Source of the DNA: Acidiflorens sp963841945
GTDB lineage: Bacteria > Acidobacteriota > Terriglobia > Terriglobales > Acidobacteriaceae
Assembly: GCA_963841945.1 (NCBI GenBank)
Contig: CAWJFC010000022.1
Location: 1-64,000, forward strand
Reading direction: 5' to 3'
Length of the DNA stretch: 64,000 nt
A program made the position numbers and the translations under genes. The notes beneath the pieces were generated by a model that made no database searches, was not told where the DNA came from, and was given only the letters and a program-made list of their open reading frames with translations. This document shows, one piece after another, positions 33,689 through 43,071 of this stretch; position 1 is the stretch's first letter; each line of letters starts with the position of its first letter.

Positions 33689-36600
33689 ATGAACCTGCCG
33701 CTCATGCCAGATTCCGGGTCGTGCACCTTGTCGCCGGGCACGCGCTTTGGGAATTACGAGATCCTTCAGCAACTGGGCGCCGGGGGCATGGGAGAAATAT
33801 ACCGCGCCCGTGACACCTGCCTCGACCGTGAAGTCGCCATTAAGACGCTTTCCGTGGAACGCCTTGCTCAACCGGAAGCCCTGGCACGATTTGAAAAAGA
33901 AGCCCGTTCCGCCAGTGCGCTCAATCATCCCAACATCGTCACGATTTATGAGCTGGGGCATGTAAACAGCACACGTTACATTGCCATGGAACTCGTGGAC
34001 GGCGAGACGCTGCGGCAGTCGCTCGCCTCTGGCCCGATTTCATTTCGCAAATCGGTCGCCCTTGCGGCGCAGATTGCCGACGCTCTCGCCAAAGCGCACG
34101 AAATCGGTGTCGTTCACCGCGATTTGAAACCGGAGAACCTGATGGTTTCTGTCGACGGTACGGCCAAGGTGCTGGATTTCGGTCTGGCGAAACTGCATAG
34201 GCTCGAACACACCCACAATTCGGATGCGACCACCGCCGTTACCGAGCATGGAACGTTGATGGGAACCGTGGGCTACATGTCGCCCGAGCAAGCCACCGGC
34301 AGCGATGTCGATTTTCGTTCTGACCAGTTTTCCTTTGGATCGGTGCTCTACGAGATGGTCACCGGGCTTCCCGCGTTCCGCAAAAAGACTCATGCGGAAA
34401 CGACGGCGGCAATCCTTCGCGATGAGCCCGAGCGCCTCGGCGCCAAAATGCTTCAGGCGCCCGCTCCTTTCATTTGGATCGTGGAGCGGTGCCTGGCCAA
34501 GGATCCGAAAGATCGCTATGCTTCCACCCGAGATTTGGCTCGCGACCTCGCCGCGGTGCGCGACCGCCTCGACGATGCGCCTGCCTGCGAATCGGAGCCG
34601 CGCCCCAACAACCTGCCGCTGCAACGCACCGCATTCATTGGACGGGAACACGAAACGGCTGGTCTCCGTCAGCTCCTGAGCCGCGTGGACGTACAGCTTG
34701 TGACCCTCACCGGTCCGGGCGGCATCGGGAAGACACGGCTCGCCTTACAGGTGGCGGGTGAAATCGCCGACCAGTTTCCAGGCGGCGTGTGCTTTGTCCC
34801 TCTGTCCGCGATTGGCGAAGGTGGTTTGATCGCTTCGACGATCGCGCAATCAGTGGGCGTGCGCGAAACCGGAAATAAGTCGCCGCAGCAAAGCTTGATA
34901 GAGTACGTGGGCGGCCTGAGCCAGCCGATGCTCCTTTTGCTCGACAACTTCGAGCACCTCGTCTCCGCAGCGCCGCTTGTGGCGCAACTGCTGACTACTG
35001 GCCCGAAACTCAAGGTCGTGGTCACAAGCCAAGCGCCGCTTCATGTCTACGGTGAACATGAGTTTCCTGTGCCGCCGCTCGCGCTGCCCGATTCTAAGTC
35101 CATTCCGCCGCTCGAAGTGCTTTCTGCCCTTCCGGCGATAAAGCTCTTCGTGGAACGTGCGCGGGCGGTAAAGCACGAATTCGCATTGAGTAGGGAAAAC
35201 GCCCCCGTGGTCGCGGCCATTTGCGCTCGTCTGGACGGTTTGCCCCTCGCCATTGAACTGGCCGCGGCCCGCATCAAGCTGCTTTCGCCGTCAGCCATGC
35301 TGACTCGTCTCGAAGGCCGCCTGAACCTGTTGACCGGCGGCGCTCGCGATCTGCCGAGCCGGCAACAGACTCTCCGCGGCACCATCGACTGGAGCTACGG
35401 GCTCCTGAATACCGCAGAGCAAACTCTGTTCCGCAGGCTCTCCGTATTTGCCGGTGGATGCACGCTGGAAGCCGTGGAAGCCGTGTGCGACACCAAGGGC
35501 GACCTCGGCCTCGACATACTCGACGGCATGGCTTCGATGGTCGACAAAAGCCTGGCACAGCAGGTGGAGCAGTCAGATACAGAGGCCCGGTTCCGGATGC
35601 TTTCGACCCTACGGGAGTATGCCCTCGAACGCCTGGCCGAGAGCGACGATGAATCACCGACCCGTCGAGCCCATGCCGCTTATTTCCTCGTGCTTGCCGA
35701 AGAGGGTGCCGAGAACATAGCCGCTCAGCCCGAATGGCTCGATCGTTTTGAACTTGAACACGACAACTTCCGCGCCGCGCTCGATTATCTGATCAAGACA
35801 GGGGATGCCGACTGGGGTCTTCGCATCGGAGCCGCCCTGTTCCGCTTCTGGGAAACACGAGAATATCTTACGGAGGGCCGCGACGCCATTGCCAGGATCT
35901 TGGCGTTGGAAGGAGCCGCAGCTCGTCCGAAGCTTCACGCCCGCCTGCGGTTCGCTGCCGGAGTTCTGGCCAGCGAGCAAGGCGATTACGTCCCGGCTCA
36001 ACAGATGTTCGAAGATAGCCTCGAGACTTGTATTCAGCTGAACGACAATCGCGGCGTTGCCGTCGCTTTGAACGCCTTGGCCGTCATTACTCGTGATCGT
36101 GGCGAGATCGCCGCCGCCTCCGCACTCTTCGAGCGATGTGTCGCAATTTGGAAGGACCTTGGGGATCCCGCTGACATCGCCCGAGCCCTCAGCAATCTCG
36201 CGAGCGTGATGAAGTTGCAAGGCGAATGTGAGCGCGCATTCTCTCTTTACGAGGAGTGTCTAACGATCTTCCGTCAGGTTGGGGATCTCGCCGGTGCCGC
36301 CTGGACGTTGAACTACCAGGGCGACGTCGCGCGGGAAAAAGCTGACTTCGCGGCCGCTCGTTCATTTTGCGAACAGAGTCTGTCGGAGTTTCGCCGACTG
36401 CGTGACCGCTGGGGAATTGCGAGCACCCTCTCTGATTTGGCAAGCTTAAGCTGCGATCAGGGTAACAACTCGGAGGCTCGTCGCCTTTACGGCGAAAGCA
36501 TCAAGGTGTTTCAAGAGTTGGGTCACAAACGCGGCATCGCAAGGGCGCTAGAATGTCTCGCCGTAAGTGCCGCGGCGCAGTCGAACGCCGAATTATCGCT

Positions 36601-36823
36601 ACACCTGGCAGGAGCGGCCGCTGCGCTTCGGCAAAGATTGGGCGCTCCGCTCACGCCCGCAGGGCAGCCCCGGCTTGAGAAGGCCTTGGAGTTTGCGCGC
36701 CGAACGCTCGGCAATACTGCAGGAACGGCGTGGATGGAAGGTTGGGCGATGCCGATCGAGCAAGCAGTCCACGAGGCGCTTAACTGCGACGCGGCAGGTC
36801 CTCAGACTCGAAACTCTGCTTAA
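33689..36823 (+). CDS. Ser/Thr protein kinase - STAND ATPase - TPR regulator
   Basis: A 1044-residue soluble protein. Residues ~22-290 are a Hanks-type kinase: GAGGMGEIYRA, the lysine in VAIKTL, HRDLKPEN and LDFGLAKL, and the APE-equivalent SPEQATG. Residues ~310-650 form an NB-ARC/STAND ATPase (FIGREHE, Walker A GPGGIGKT, LLLLDNFEHL as Walker B, GLPLAIELAAARIKLLSP). The last ~350 residues are tetratricopeptide repeats (ALNALAVITRDRGE, ALSNLASVMKLQGE and similar). There is no membrane helix. The architecture suggests a signal-gated switch that phosphorylates a partner once the TPR/STAND part senses a ligand. ATG 33689 follows AGGTTG closely. Confidence 0.9.
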   Translation: MNLPLMPDSGSCTLSPGTRFGNYEILQQLGAGGMGEIYRARDTCLDREVAIKTLSVERLAQPEALARFEKEARSASALNHPNIVTIYELGHVNSTRYIAMELVDGETLRQSLASGPISFRKSVALAAQIADALAKAHEIGVVHRDLKPENLMVSVDGTAKVLDFGLAKLHRLEHTHNSDATTAVTEHGTLMGTVGYMSPEQATGSDVDFRSDQFSFGSVLYEMVTGLPAFRKKTHAETTAAILRDEPERLGAKMLQAPAPFIWIVERCLAKDPKDRYASTRDLARDLAAVRDRLDDAPACESEPRPNNLPLQRTAFIGREHETAGLRQLLSRVDVQLVTLTGPGGIGKTRLALQVAGEIADQFPGGVCFVPLSAIGEGGLIASTIAQSVGVRETGNKSPQQSLIEYVGGLSQPMLLLLDNFEHLVSAAPLVAQLLTTGPKLKVVVTSQAPLHVYGEHEFPVPPLALPDSKSIPPLEVLSALPAIKLFVERARAVKHEFALSRENAPVVAAICARLDGLPLAIELAAARIKLLSPSAMLTRLEGRLNLLTGGARDLPSRQQTLRGTIDWSYGLLNTAEQTLFRRLSVFAGGCTLEAVEAVCDTKGDLGLDILDGMASMVDKSLAQQVEQSDTEARFRMLSTLREYALERLAESDDESPTRRAHAAYFLVLAEEGAENIAAQPEWLDRFELEHDNFRAALDYLIKTGDADWGLRIGAALFRFWETREYLTEGRDAIARILALEGAAARPKLHARLRFAAGVLASEQGDYVPAQQMFEDSLETCIQLNDNRGVAVALNALAVITRDRGEIAAASALFERCVAIWKDLGDPADIARALSNLASVMKLQGECERAFSLYEECLTIFRQVGDLAGAAWTLNYQGDVAREKADFAAARSFCEQSLSEFRRLRDRWGIASTLSDLASLSCDQGNNSEARRLYGESIKVFQELGHKRGIARALECLAVSAAAQSNAELSLHLAGAAAALRQRLGAPLTPAGQPRLEKALEFARRTLGNTAGTAWMEGWAMPIEQAVHEALNCDAAGPQTRNSA

Positions 36824-36824
36824 C

Positions 36825-37097
36825 TCAATTTGCAGTGCTGGGATCGATCAGGCGCCGCACTGCTGAGATGCGATTCGCTGGAAAACCTCCGCGGCGTGCG
36901 TGTTCGCGAACCGTTTCCTCATCCGGCGCGAGGTAAACACAATAGACCTTATCGCCGGTGACATAGGAGTGGAGCCATTTGATCTCCGGTCCCATGTCCT
37001 TCAGCACGCCTACCGATTTTTTGGCCACTGCCTGCAGTTCCGCATCCGACAAATTACCCGCGCCTGGGATTTCTCGCTCGATTACGAATTGGGGCAT
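36825..37097 (-). CDS. DUF4242-family small protein
   Basis: A ~90-residue protein (MPQFVIEREIPGAGNLSDAE ... WLHSYVTGDKVYCVYLAPDE, then HARRGGFPANRI) of the DUF4242/SCO4226 ferredoxin-like fold, sometimes described as nickel-binding. GAGGTGG precedes ATG 37097. It converges with the kinase gene, one base from its stop. Confidence 0.85.
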   Translation of the reverse strand: MPQFVIEREIPGAGNLSDAELQAVAKKSVGVLKDMGPEIKWLHSYVTGDKVYCVYLAPDEETVREHARRGGFPANRISAVRRLIDPSTAN

Positions 37098-37129
37098 GAC
37101 CACCTCACAGACGAACGATGGTAGCAGAT

Positions 37130-37405
37130 TTTTCGCGCGAAAGTGGCATCCCCCCTGCCATACAAAATGTGATTCGTCGTGGTAGTGATCGAAGCATGCC
37201 GCATCAGCTTCTGCTGCACAGCGATCACCCTGCCGTTGGCATCAAACCAACTCCAATACTTGTGCCGCATCGTGTGAGTTCCTATCGGCCCGATACCCGC
37301 CGCAACAGTTCTCTCCCGGAAGATCTGCAAGACGCGCGGATAAGACCATGGCAGCCTGCCTGATTGCACAGGACTGGCAAATATCCAGTCGTCTTCCGAC
37401 CGAAA
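37130..37405 (-). pseudogene. Tyrosine-recombinase C-terminal fragment
   Basis: Readable from about 37405 as SEDDWIFASPVQSGRLPWSY, then PRVLQIFRERTVAAGIGPIG, TMRHKYWSWFD and QQKLMRHASITTTTN. It matches, piece for piece, the integrase pseudogene of the tRNA-Ser element (DWIFASPYQIGRLPWSYP ... QQKLMRHASITTTMN). The N-terminal two thirds and the catalytic Tyr region are missing. It is wedged between two core genes, marking an older integration or a duplicated fragment. Confidence 0.8.
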
Positions 37406-37408
37406 GTT

Positions 37409-38761
37409 CTATCTCGCTATCCCTACAATTAAGCTGCTTGGCCCAGGTAGGTTGATCCGTTCCACCTCGCTGAATCCCGCATCTTTCATCCAACCGGTAT
37501 ATTCCGATTCGTTGTAGCTCGCGCCCGCATCGGTGCCCACCAACATGTTCAGTGAGAACAGAGCCGCATGTTGCGGCCCGGCCTTGTCGGGATTGAGGAT
37601 GAAGTCCTGCACGACCAGGCGGCCATTCGGCGACAGCGCCTTTCGGGCACGACGAAAGATCTCCCGATTCTGCTGCTCCGAGAACATGTGGCAGATCGCA
37701 TTCAACATGATCAAGTCGTAGCCGGAACCAAAGTCGTCGACCAGCATGTCTCCCGCTCGAACGCTGACCTGTCCCGAAACGCCCGCTTGGCGGACGTATT
37801 CAGCGGTGAGCGGCACGACCTCCGCGAGATCAACGATTTCGCAATGCACAGTGGGGCAGGCCTTCGCGAATGCGATGGAATAGGCTCCGGAACCGCCCCC
37901 GAGATCGAGGACCCGTCGAACACCGGTTGTGCCCAGCGCCTTCACGATCAGCGGGGCGCGATCCTTGGCATGGCGTTGCATCCCGGCAATGAAGTTGTGT
38001 GTCCATTCGGTAGTGTCGCGGTCAACAGGCATGCGGGTGCCGGCGCGCACAGCGTCGGTCAGTGTGCTCCAGCGATGCCAGATATTGGCAGTGTGCAGCA
38101 AACCATCGCGATGGTTGTCTTTCGAGCCTTGGACAAAGAAACGTGCCGACTCACGGGTGTTCTGATAATCGTCACCACTCTTTGAGAGCAGTCCCAGGGC
38201 GACGAGCGCGTTGAGCAGCATGCCTGCGGCGCGACCATTCGCGTGAATCCTCTCGCTGACCTCGTCCGCCGTGGCACCATCCCCGACGGCAGTAAAGATG
38301 TCGAGTTCGAGCGCGGTAAGAAGGCAACGACTGGGCATAAAGCCGCGGATCATCTGCTCCAGGTGATCGGGCAATACTCCCGCCTTGTCGCGGGCGGCCA
38401 TCGCGGCCCGGAACTTTACCTGATGTTCCTCCGCCATTGCCTTCATCGCCGCGCCCTCACTCCATACCAGACGCTCCACCGCCCTGCCATCGCGCAGGTG
38501 CACGCCCACGATTTCAGCCACATCAGACGGCTTCACGTGCCGATACCACACCCCCTCGGGATAGACGACCATCACCGGACCTTCATCGCACAGTCCCATG
38601 CAGCCACAGGTTGTGAGTTGCACATCGTGATCCAGGCTGCGCGCCTGCGTCTCGCGATCAAGAGCGTCCAGCACCTCGAACGAACCACTAGCGGCACAAG
38701 AGACGACTCCCTCTGGCTTTTGCTGCGTACAAACGAAAAGATGAAAACGAAATGGCTCCAT
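37409..38761 (-). CDS. [2Fe-2S] thioredoxin-like ferredoxin fused to a SAM methyltransferase
   Basis: A 450-residue protein from ATG 38761 (GGAG six bases upstream). Residues 1-90 are a thioredoxin-like ferredoxin: FHLFVCTQQKP, then VQLTTCGCMGLCDEGPVMVV, with cysteines placed to hold a [2Fe-2S] cluster. Residues ~130-450 form a dimerising O-methyltransferase: an N-terminal winged helix (ALELDIFTAVGDGATADEVS) and a Rossmann core with RVLDLGGGSGAYSIAFA, CEIVDLAEVVPL and NAICHMFSEQQN. The two parts are usually separate. Substrate unknown; a redox-controlled methylation is one reading. The integrase fragment begins 4 bp after its stop. Confidence 0.85.
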   Translation of the reverse strand: MEPFRFHLFVCTQQKPEGVVSCAASGSFEVLDALDRETQARSLDHDVQLTTCGCMGLCDEGPVMVVYPEGVWYRHVKPSDVAEIVGVHLRDGRAVERLVWSEGAAMKAMAEEHQVKFRAAMAARDKAGVLPDHLEQMIRGFMPSRCLLTALELDIFTAVGDGATADEVSERIHANGRAAGMLLNALVALGLLSKSGDDYQNTRESARFFVQGSKDNHRDGLLHTANIWHRWSTLTDAVRAGTRMPVDRDTTEWTHNFIAGMQRHAKDRAPLIVKALGTTGVRRVLDLGGGSGAYSIAFAKACPTVHCEIVDLAEVVPLTAEYVRQAGVSGQVSVRAGDMLVDDFGSGYDLIMLNAICHMFSEQQNREIFRRARKALSPNGRLVVQDFILNPDKAGPQHAALFSLNMLVGTDAGASYNESEYTGWMKDAGFSEVERINLPGPSSLIVGIAR

Positions 38762-38973
38762 CGCAATCTCCGACCGGACATCGTCCGATTTTTGTCCGAC
38801 TATCAATTGATGGTAGTTCTTTATCTGCGGCGCTGCCATCACCGGCAAGCTTGTTGCCTAACGAAGGGAGGTTTTCGCAAGCGATGCATGCTAAAATCGG
38901 TTTCAGGTCTGCTTGATGCCCAGATTATCCCAGGCTTGATTTTCTCAGGCTCGATTTTCTCAGGAAGGTTCGA

Positions 38974-39267
38974 TTGAGTTGGCAGCCTGAAACGCCGTTC
39001 GACAGCCTTGAGAGCACGCATGAGTATGTGCGTCTGCTGCTCGAAACTATCGCCGAAGCAAAGGGTGAGTTAGCGGCCGACGTCAGCGCCGCCGAGAAGA
39101 AGCCCGACCGCCGCCTGGAGGCGCTTCGTATCGTCCAGTACAAGCTCGAGAAGTTGGATAGCCACCTTCAGTCTAGTAGCCGCCTGTTGAACGACCTCCG
39201 CACCCTCCGCCGCCTGTTGCTCGAAGAAAGAGCCGCCGTCCTGAAGCGCACCGGAACCGAAGGGTAA
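38974..39267 (+). CDS. Small helical hypothetical protein
   Basis: A 97-residue charged protein predicted to be two long helices (HEYVRLLLETIAEAKGELAA and RRLEALRIVQYKLEKLDSHL, then a third ending RRLLLEERAAV). AGGAAGG precedes TTG 38974. No family recognised. It is divergent from the ferredoxin-methyltransferase gene. Confidence 0.6.
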   Translation: MSWQPETPFDSLESTHEYVRLLLETIAEAKGELAADVSAAEKKPDRRLEALRIVQYKLEKLDSHLQSSSRLLNDLRTLRRLLLEERAAVLKRTGTEG

Positions 39268-39310
39268 GTCGCTTGCCCCCGCCGACGTTCCCGCTGGCGC
39301 CGAGATCGGC

Positions 39311-39850
39311 TTAGGCCCGCAACTTCTCAGCAAACTTCTTTTCCAGCTTTGCCAGCTTAGGCGAGATGACGAACATACAGTAAGGCTGCCGCGAATTCTC
39401 GTTGTAATAATTCTGGTGGTATCCCTCGGCTTTATAGAACTTCGACGCCGGTTCGACCGTGGTCACAATCGGATCGGAATAAACCTTCGCGGCGCTCATT
39501 TCGGCAATCACGTCCTCGGCAATGCGCTGCTGCTCTTCATCTTCAGAAAAAATCACCGACCGATACTGCTCCCCGGCGTCGTTTCCCTGCCGGTTGAGCG
39601 TAGTCGGGTCGTGCACCGTGAAAAATACATCGATCAGCTCACGATAAGAAATCTGGTCAGGGTCGAAATGGACCCGCACAACTTCCACGTGCCCGGTATC
39701 GCCCTCGCAAACCTGGCGATAGGTCGGATTATCGACGTGCCCACCCATGTAACCGGACTCAACATGACTGACGCCAGTCAGACGCTGAAAGACGGCCTCA
39801 ATGCACCAGAAACATCCACCGCCGAAGGTTGCAATTTGCTCTTTTGCCAT
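39311..39850 (-). CDS. msrA: Peptide methionine-S-sulfoxide reductase MsrA
   Basis: A 179-residue protein with the catalytic motif GGCFWCIEAVF near residue 11, then VSHVESGYMGG and CEGDTGHVEVVRVHFDP, and HDPTTLNRQGNDAGEQYRS. It repairs methionine-S-sulfoxide in proteins. No MsrB domain is fused. Confidence 0.95.
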   Translation of the reverse strand: MAKEQIATFGGGCFWCIEAVFQRLTGVSHVESGYMGGHVDNPTYRQVCEGDTGHVEVVRVHFDPDQISYRELIDVFFTVHDPTTLNRQGNDAGEQYRSVIFSEDEEQQRIAEDVIAEMSAAKVYSDPIVTTVEPASKFYKAEGYHQNYYNENSRQPYCMFVISPKLAKLEKKFAEKLRA

Positions 39851-40020
39851 GAGGATTGGATGCGCGTACCGAAATGAAGTTCCACCCTATTCCTGCCGCC
39901 GGATAACAGCCCCAAATGGACACAGAAATTCAGGCGCCACAGAAACTCGCCACAGAAACTAAAAACAAGAACTTGATTTTCTCTGTGTCTCTGTGTCTCC
40001 GTGGTGAAATCGGCTCCTAA

Positions 40021-41151
40021 TTAAACCGACACCGTAAACGAAGTCTCCGTCCGCGTAACCGGCCGGTACAGCGTGTCCCGCTCCACCGGCTCGCGGCCGG
40101 CTTCCTTGATCAGACGGATAAGATCCTGCCGCCGCAGCCCTTGCGGTGTGGTTGCGCCGGCATCGTGATAAATCTTTTCTTCGACCACCGTCCCATCGAT
40201 ATCGTCCGCGCCGAAGCGCAGCGAAATCTGCGCAATCTTCGGCGTCATCATCTGCCAGTAAGACTTAATGTGCGGAAAGTTGTCGAGCACCAGCCGGCTC
40301 ACCGCGATCTGCTTGATATCGAGCATGCCGGTTGTCGTTGGCAGATGTTCCAGCGGCGTATTAGCCGGATGAAACGCCAGCGGAATAAACGTCTGAAAGC
40401 CGTGCGTTTCGTCCTGCAGCGCGCGCAGCTTCAGCAGATGATCGACGCGGTCTTCATCGTTCTCAATGTGGCCGTAGAGCATGGTCGCATTTGATTTCAA
40501 CCCGATTTCATGCGCTGTGCGCGCCGTATTCAGCCAGTCGTCGCCGTCAATTTTGTGATCACAAATGATATGCCGCACGCGATCAGAAAAAATCTCCGCG
40601 CCGCCGCCGGGCAGAGAATCCACCCCCGCTTCTTTCATCTTCTCCAGCGTTTGGCGAATCGTCAGCTTCGAGCGTTTCGCCAGGTACGCGACCTCGACCA
40701 TGGTGAAGGCCTTCATATGCACCTGCGGAAAGCGCTCCTTCAGCCCGGAAACGAGATCGAGGAAATACTGAAACGGCAGGTCGGGATGCAGCCCACCAAC
40801 GATGTGAAATTCGGTGATCGCCTCGGTGTATCCCGAGGCCGCAATCTGGAATGCTTCTTCGAGCGCCATCGTGTAAGCGCCGGCCGCATCCTTCTTGCGA
40901 CCAAAGGCGCACAACCGGCACGCCGCCACGCAGACGTTGGTCGGATTGATATGGCGATTGACGTTGAAGTATGCAGTGTCGCCATGCATCCGTTCGCGCA
41001 CCCAATTCGCGAGCCAGCCGACGGCAAGAATGTCGGCGGTGCCATAGAGCGCAAGAGCGTCAGCCTCGCTCATCCGCTCGCCCGCAAGAATTTTGTCCTT
41101 GATCGCGTAAAGCCGGGAATCGTCCGTTTGAAATGGATGCGTGCTGGCCAT
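40021..41151 (-). CDS. mqnE: Aminofutalosine synthase MqnE
   Basis: A ~376-residue radical-SAM enzyme that makes aminodeoxyfutalosine in the futalosine route to menaquinone. The cluster motif is CVAACRLCAF (CxxxCxxC), and HIVGGLHPDLPFQYFLDL is the MqnE signature. Two tryptophans or aromatics and PGGGAEIFSDRVR follow, as in family members. ATG 41151 is assumed; a TTG at 41175 is possible. A UbiA-family prenyltransferase gene lies 1 kb away, fitting the same pathway. Confidence 0.92.
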   Translation of the reverse strand: MASTHPFQTDDSRLYAIKDKILAGERMSEADALALYGTADILAVGWLANWVRERMHGDTAYFNVNRHINPTNVCVAACRLCAFGRKKDAAGAYTMALEEAFQIAASGYTEAITEFHIVGGLHPDLPFQYFLDLVSGLKERFPQVHMKAFTMVEVAYLAKRSKLTIRQTLEKMKEAGVDSLPGGGAEIFSDRVRHIICDHKIDGDDWLNTARTAHEIGLKSNATMLYGHIENDEDRVDHLLKLRALQDETHGFQTFIPLAFHPANTPLEHLPTTTGMLDIKQIAVSRLVLDNFPHIKSYWQMMTPKIAQISLRFGADDIDGTVVEEKIYHDAGATTPQGLRRQDLIRLIKEAGREPVERDTLYRPVTRTETSFTVSV

Positions 41152-41349
41152 CCTTGTAATGATAACCCAGCTCAAGGACAGCCGCGCCAGGTCTCAACAT
41201 CGTCTTTGGGGGCGACCCGCCCGCGCTTTGCATGAAGCCATACCCTAATCCACTGATCTACCCTCCCCCTCAATTCGGCATCGTAAGGGTTGATGACCAG
41301 GCCATACCGTCGGCTCAATCTGAAGTCGCCGCTTCGCAGGAGAGCACCT

Positions 41350-42174
41350 ATGTCCAGAATTCTGACTGCGGTTCTCACAGCCGCATTTTGTTCGATCGTG
41401 TTGTTCGCGCAGCAGCCTCCCACTGGTGAAACCACTCCGCCTGAATCCCAGGCGTCTACCCCAACCCAGACCGAACCTGCACCCAATTCCGCGGCACAGT
41501 CAGCTCAATCCGGGCTCGTCGCCAGGATCGCGCCGGGGAGCATCATCCCGGTGCAACTCCTGAAGACCGTCGATGCCAAGAAGGCCAAGTCCGGCGATGA
41601 AGTCATCGCCAAGGTGACCGAGGACCTGAAGAACACCTCGGGCGCGGTCGTAGTCCCGAAAGACACAGAGGTTGTCGGGCATATAACCGAAGCGCAACGC
41701 CGCAGCAAACAGCAGAAGGAATCCGAACTGGCGATCGCCTTCGACAAAGCTATGCTGAAGACCGGCGGGACCGTGCAGGTTCCAACGTCGATTCAGGCGA
41801 TCATCGCCTCACCCAATCAGGACAATCAAAATTCCAACCCGAGCGCGCAGAGTTCTTCGCCAGGCTCCGGTTATCCCGGCGGGATGCCAGGCGGCGGAGC
41901 TGTGAGCCCCGGAATGCCCGGCCAGCCGGGCGGTTCATCGCAGGGAACCATGGGAGGCAATGCGCAGATGCCGCCCGCACCGACCGAACCCAGCGACACA
42001 AGTTCCACAAAGAGCACTCAGCCAAAGATCACGGGGGACACTAAGGGAGTGGTGGGAATTTCGAACCTGAGCTTGTCCACCGTCGCAAACGCGCAACAAG
42101 GTTCAGTAATGACCTCGGAGAAGAACAACGTAAAGCTGGAAAGCGGAACGTTCATGCTGCTGCGTGTCGAGTAG
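41350..42174 (+). CDS. Secreted Gly/Pro/Ser-rich hypothetical protein
   Basis: A 274-residue protein from ATG 41350, six bases after AGGAGAG. A signal peptide (SRILTAVLTAAFCSIVLFAQ) is followed by a conserved region (GSIIPVQLLKTVDAKKAKSG, then VIAKVTEDLKNTSGAVVVPK and DTEVVGHITEAQ) of the kind found in TrbI/VirB10-like or DUF-type barrels. A Gly/Pro/Gln-rich linker (residues ~155-215) and a C-terminal strand region follow. No family assigned with confidence. Confidence 0.7.
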   Translation: MSRILTAVLTAAFCSIVLFAQQPPTGETTPPESQASTPTQTEPAPNSAAQSAQSGLVARIAPGSIIPVQLLKTVDAKKAKSGDEVIAKVTEDLKNTSGAVVVPKDTEVVGHITEAQRRSKQQKESELAIAFDKAMLKTGGTVQVPTSIQAIIASPNQDNQNSNPSAQSSSPGSGYPGGMPGGGAVSPGMPGQPGGSSQGTMGGNAQMPPAPTEPSDTSSTKSTQPKITGDTKGVVGISNLSLSTVANAQQGSVMTSEKNNVKLESGTFMLLRVE

Positions 42175-42201
42175 GTGCCTTGAAAGAACGAGCGCGGCGC
42201 T

Positions 42202-43071
42202 TTATCTGTATCTGCGAATGAGCAAATCCGCGGCAACGAAGACGAAGAACACGACGGAGATGACCCCATTCATTGTGAAAAAGGCGGCATTCAGCTTGCT
42301 CAAATCGTCGTGGCGCACGAGCGAGTGCTCATAAGCGAGCAGCACCGCCACCGCAAACACTCCGACGAAGGCTAGTTTTCCCAAACCGAAGACAACCACC
42401 AGCGCAACCAGCAATCCCAGCATCAATAAATGAAAAATACGCGCCAACCAAAGCGCCCGGTGAATTCCAATGTGCCGAGGAATTGAATGCAAGCCGTGGT
42501 TGCAATCGAATTCCTGATCCTGGCAGGCATAGATCACATCAAACCCGCCCACCCAAAACGTGACGGCGGCGGTCAGCAGCAATATCCGCGGATCGAGCGA
42601 GCCGCGCACCGCAATCCAGGCGGCTGCCGGGGCAATGCCAAGAGCGAATCCTAGAAGCAAATGCGACCACCGCGTGAAGCGTTTGGCATAGGAATAAAAA
42701 AGCACCACCGCCAACGCGACCGGCGACAGCCAAAGCGTCAGCCGATTCAGCTGCGAGGCGGCCAGCACAAAAATCGCGCAGGCAATTAGAACGAAAGTAG
42801 TGACAAATCCTGGCGTCAAAACGCCGGCGGGCAACGCGCGAGTAGCGGTTCGAGGATTGGCCGCATCGATCGAAGCATCGGCCAGCCGGTTGAAGGCCAT
42901 CGCCGCCGACCGCGCCGAGACCATGGCCACCACAATCCAGCCCAGTTGACTCCAGGCCGGCAGCCCGCCCGCAGCCAGCATGGCGCCGCACAGCGCAAAG
43001 GGGAGCGCAAAAATCGAGTGCTCCCACTTGATCATCTCAAGGGTGATCTTAAGGTTGTGCAGAAATCCCAC
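42202..43071 (-). CDS. UbiA-family prenyltransferase, probably MqnP
   Basis: A 289-residue membrane protein with about eight helices and the two Asp-rich motifs: NRLADASIDAANPRTATRAL near residue 62 and DVIYACQDQEFD near residue 180, which bind Mg-diphosphate. UbiA-type enzymes attach a polyprenyl chain to an aromatic acid. Next to mqnE, and in a genome using futalosine, it is probably the menaquinone prenyltransferase MqnP; UbiA of ubiquinone synthesis is the alternative but unlikely in this phylum. Confidence 0.88.
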   Translation of the reverse strand: MGFLHNLKITLEMIKWEHSIFALPFALCGAMLAAGGLPAWSQLGWIVVAMVSARSAAMAFNRLADASIDAANPRTATRALPAGVLTPGFVTTFVLIACAIFVLAASQLNRLTLWLSPVALAVVLFYSYAKRFTRWSHLLLGFALGIAPAAAWIAVRGSLDPRILLLTAAVTFWVGGFDVIYACQDQEFDCNHGLHSIPRHIGIHRALWLARIFHLLMLGLLVALVVVFGLGKLAFVGVFAVAVLLAYEHSLVRHDDLSKLNAAFFTMNGVISVVFFVFVAADLLIRRYR

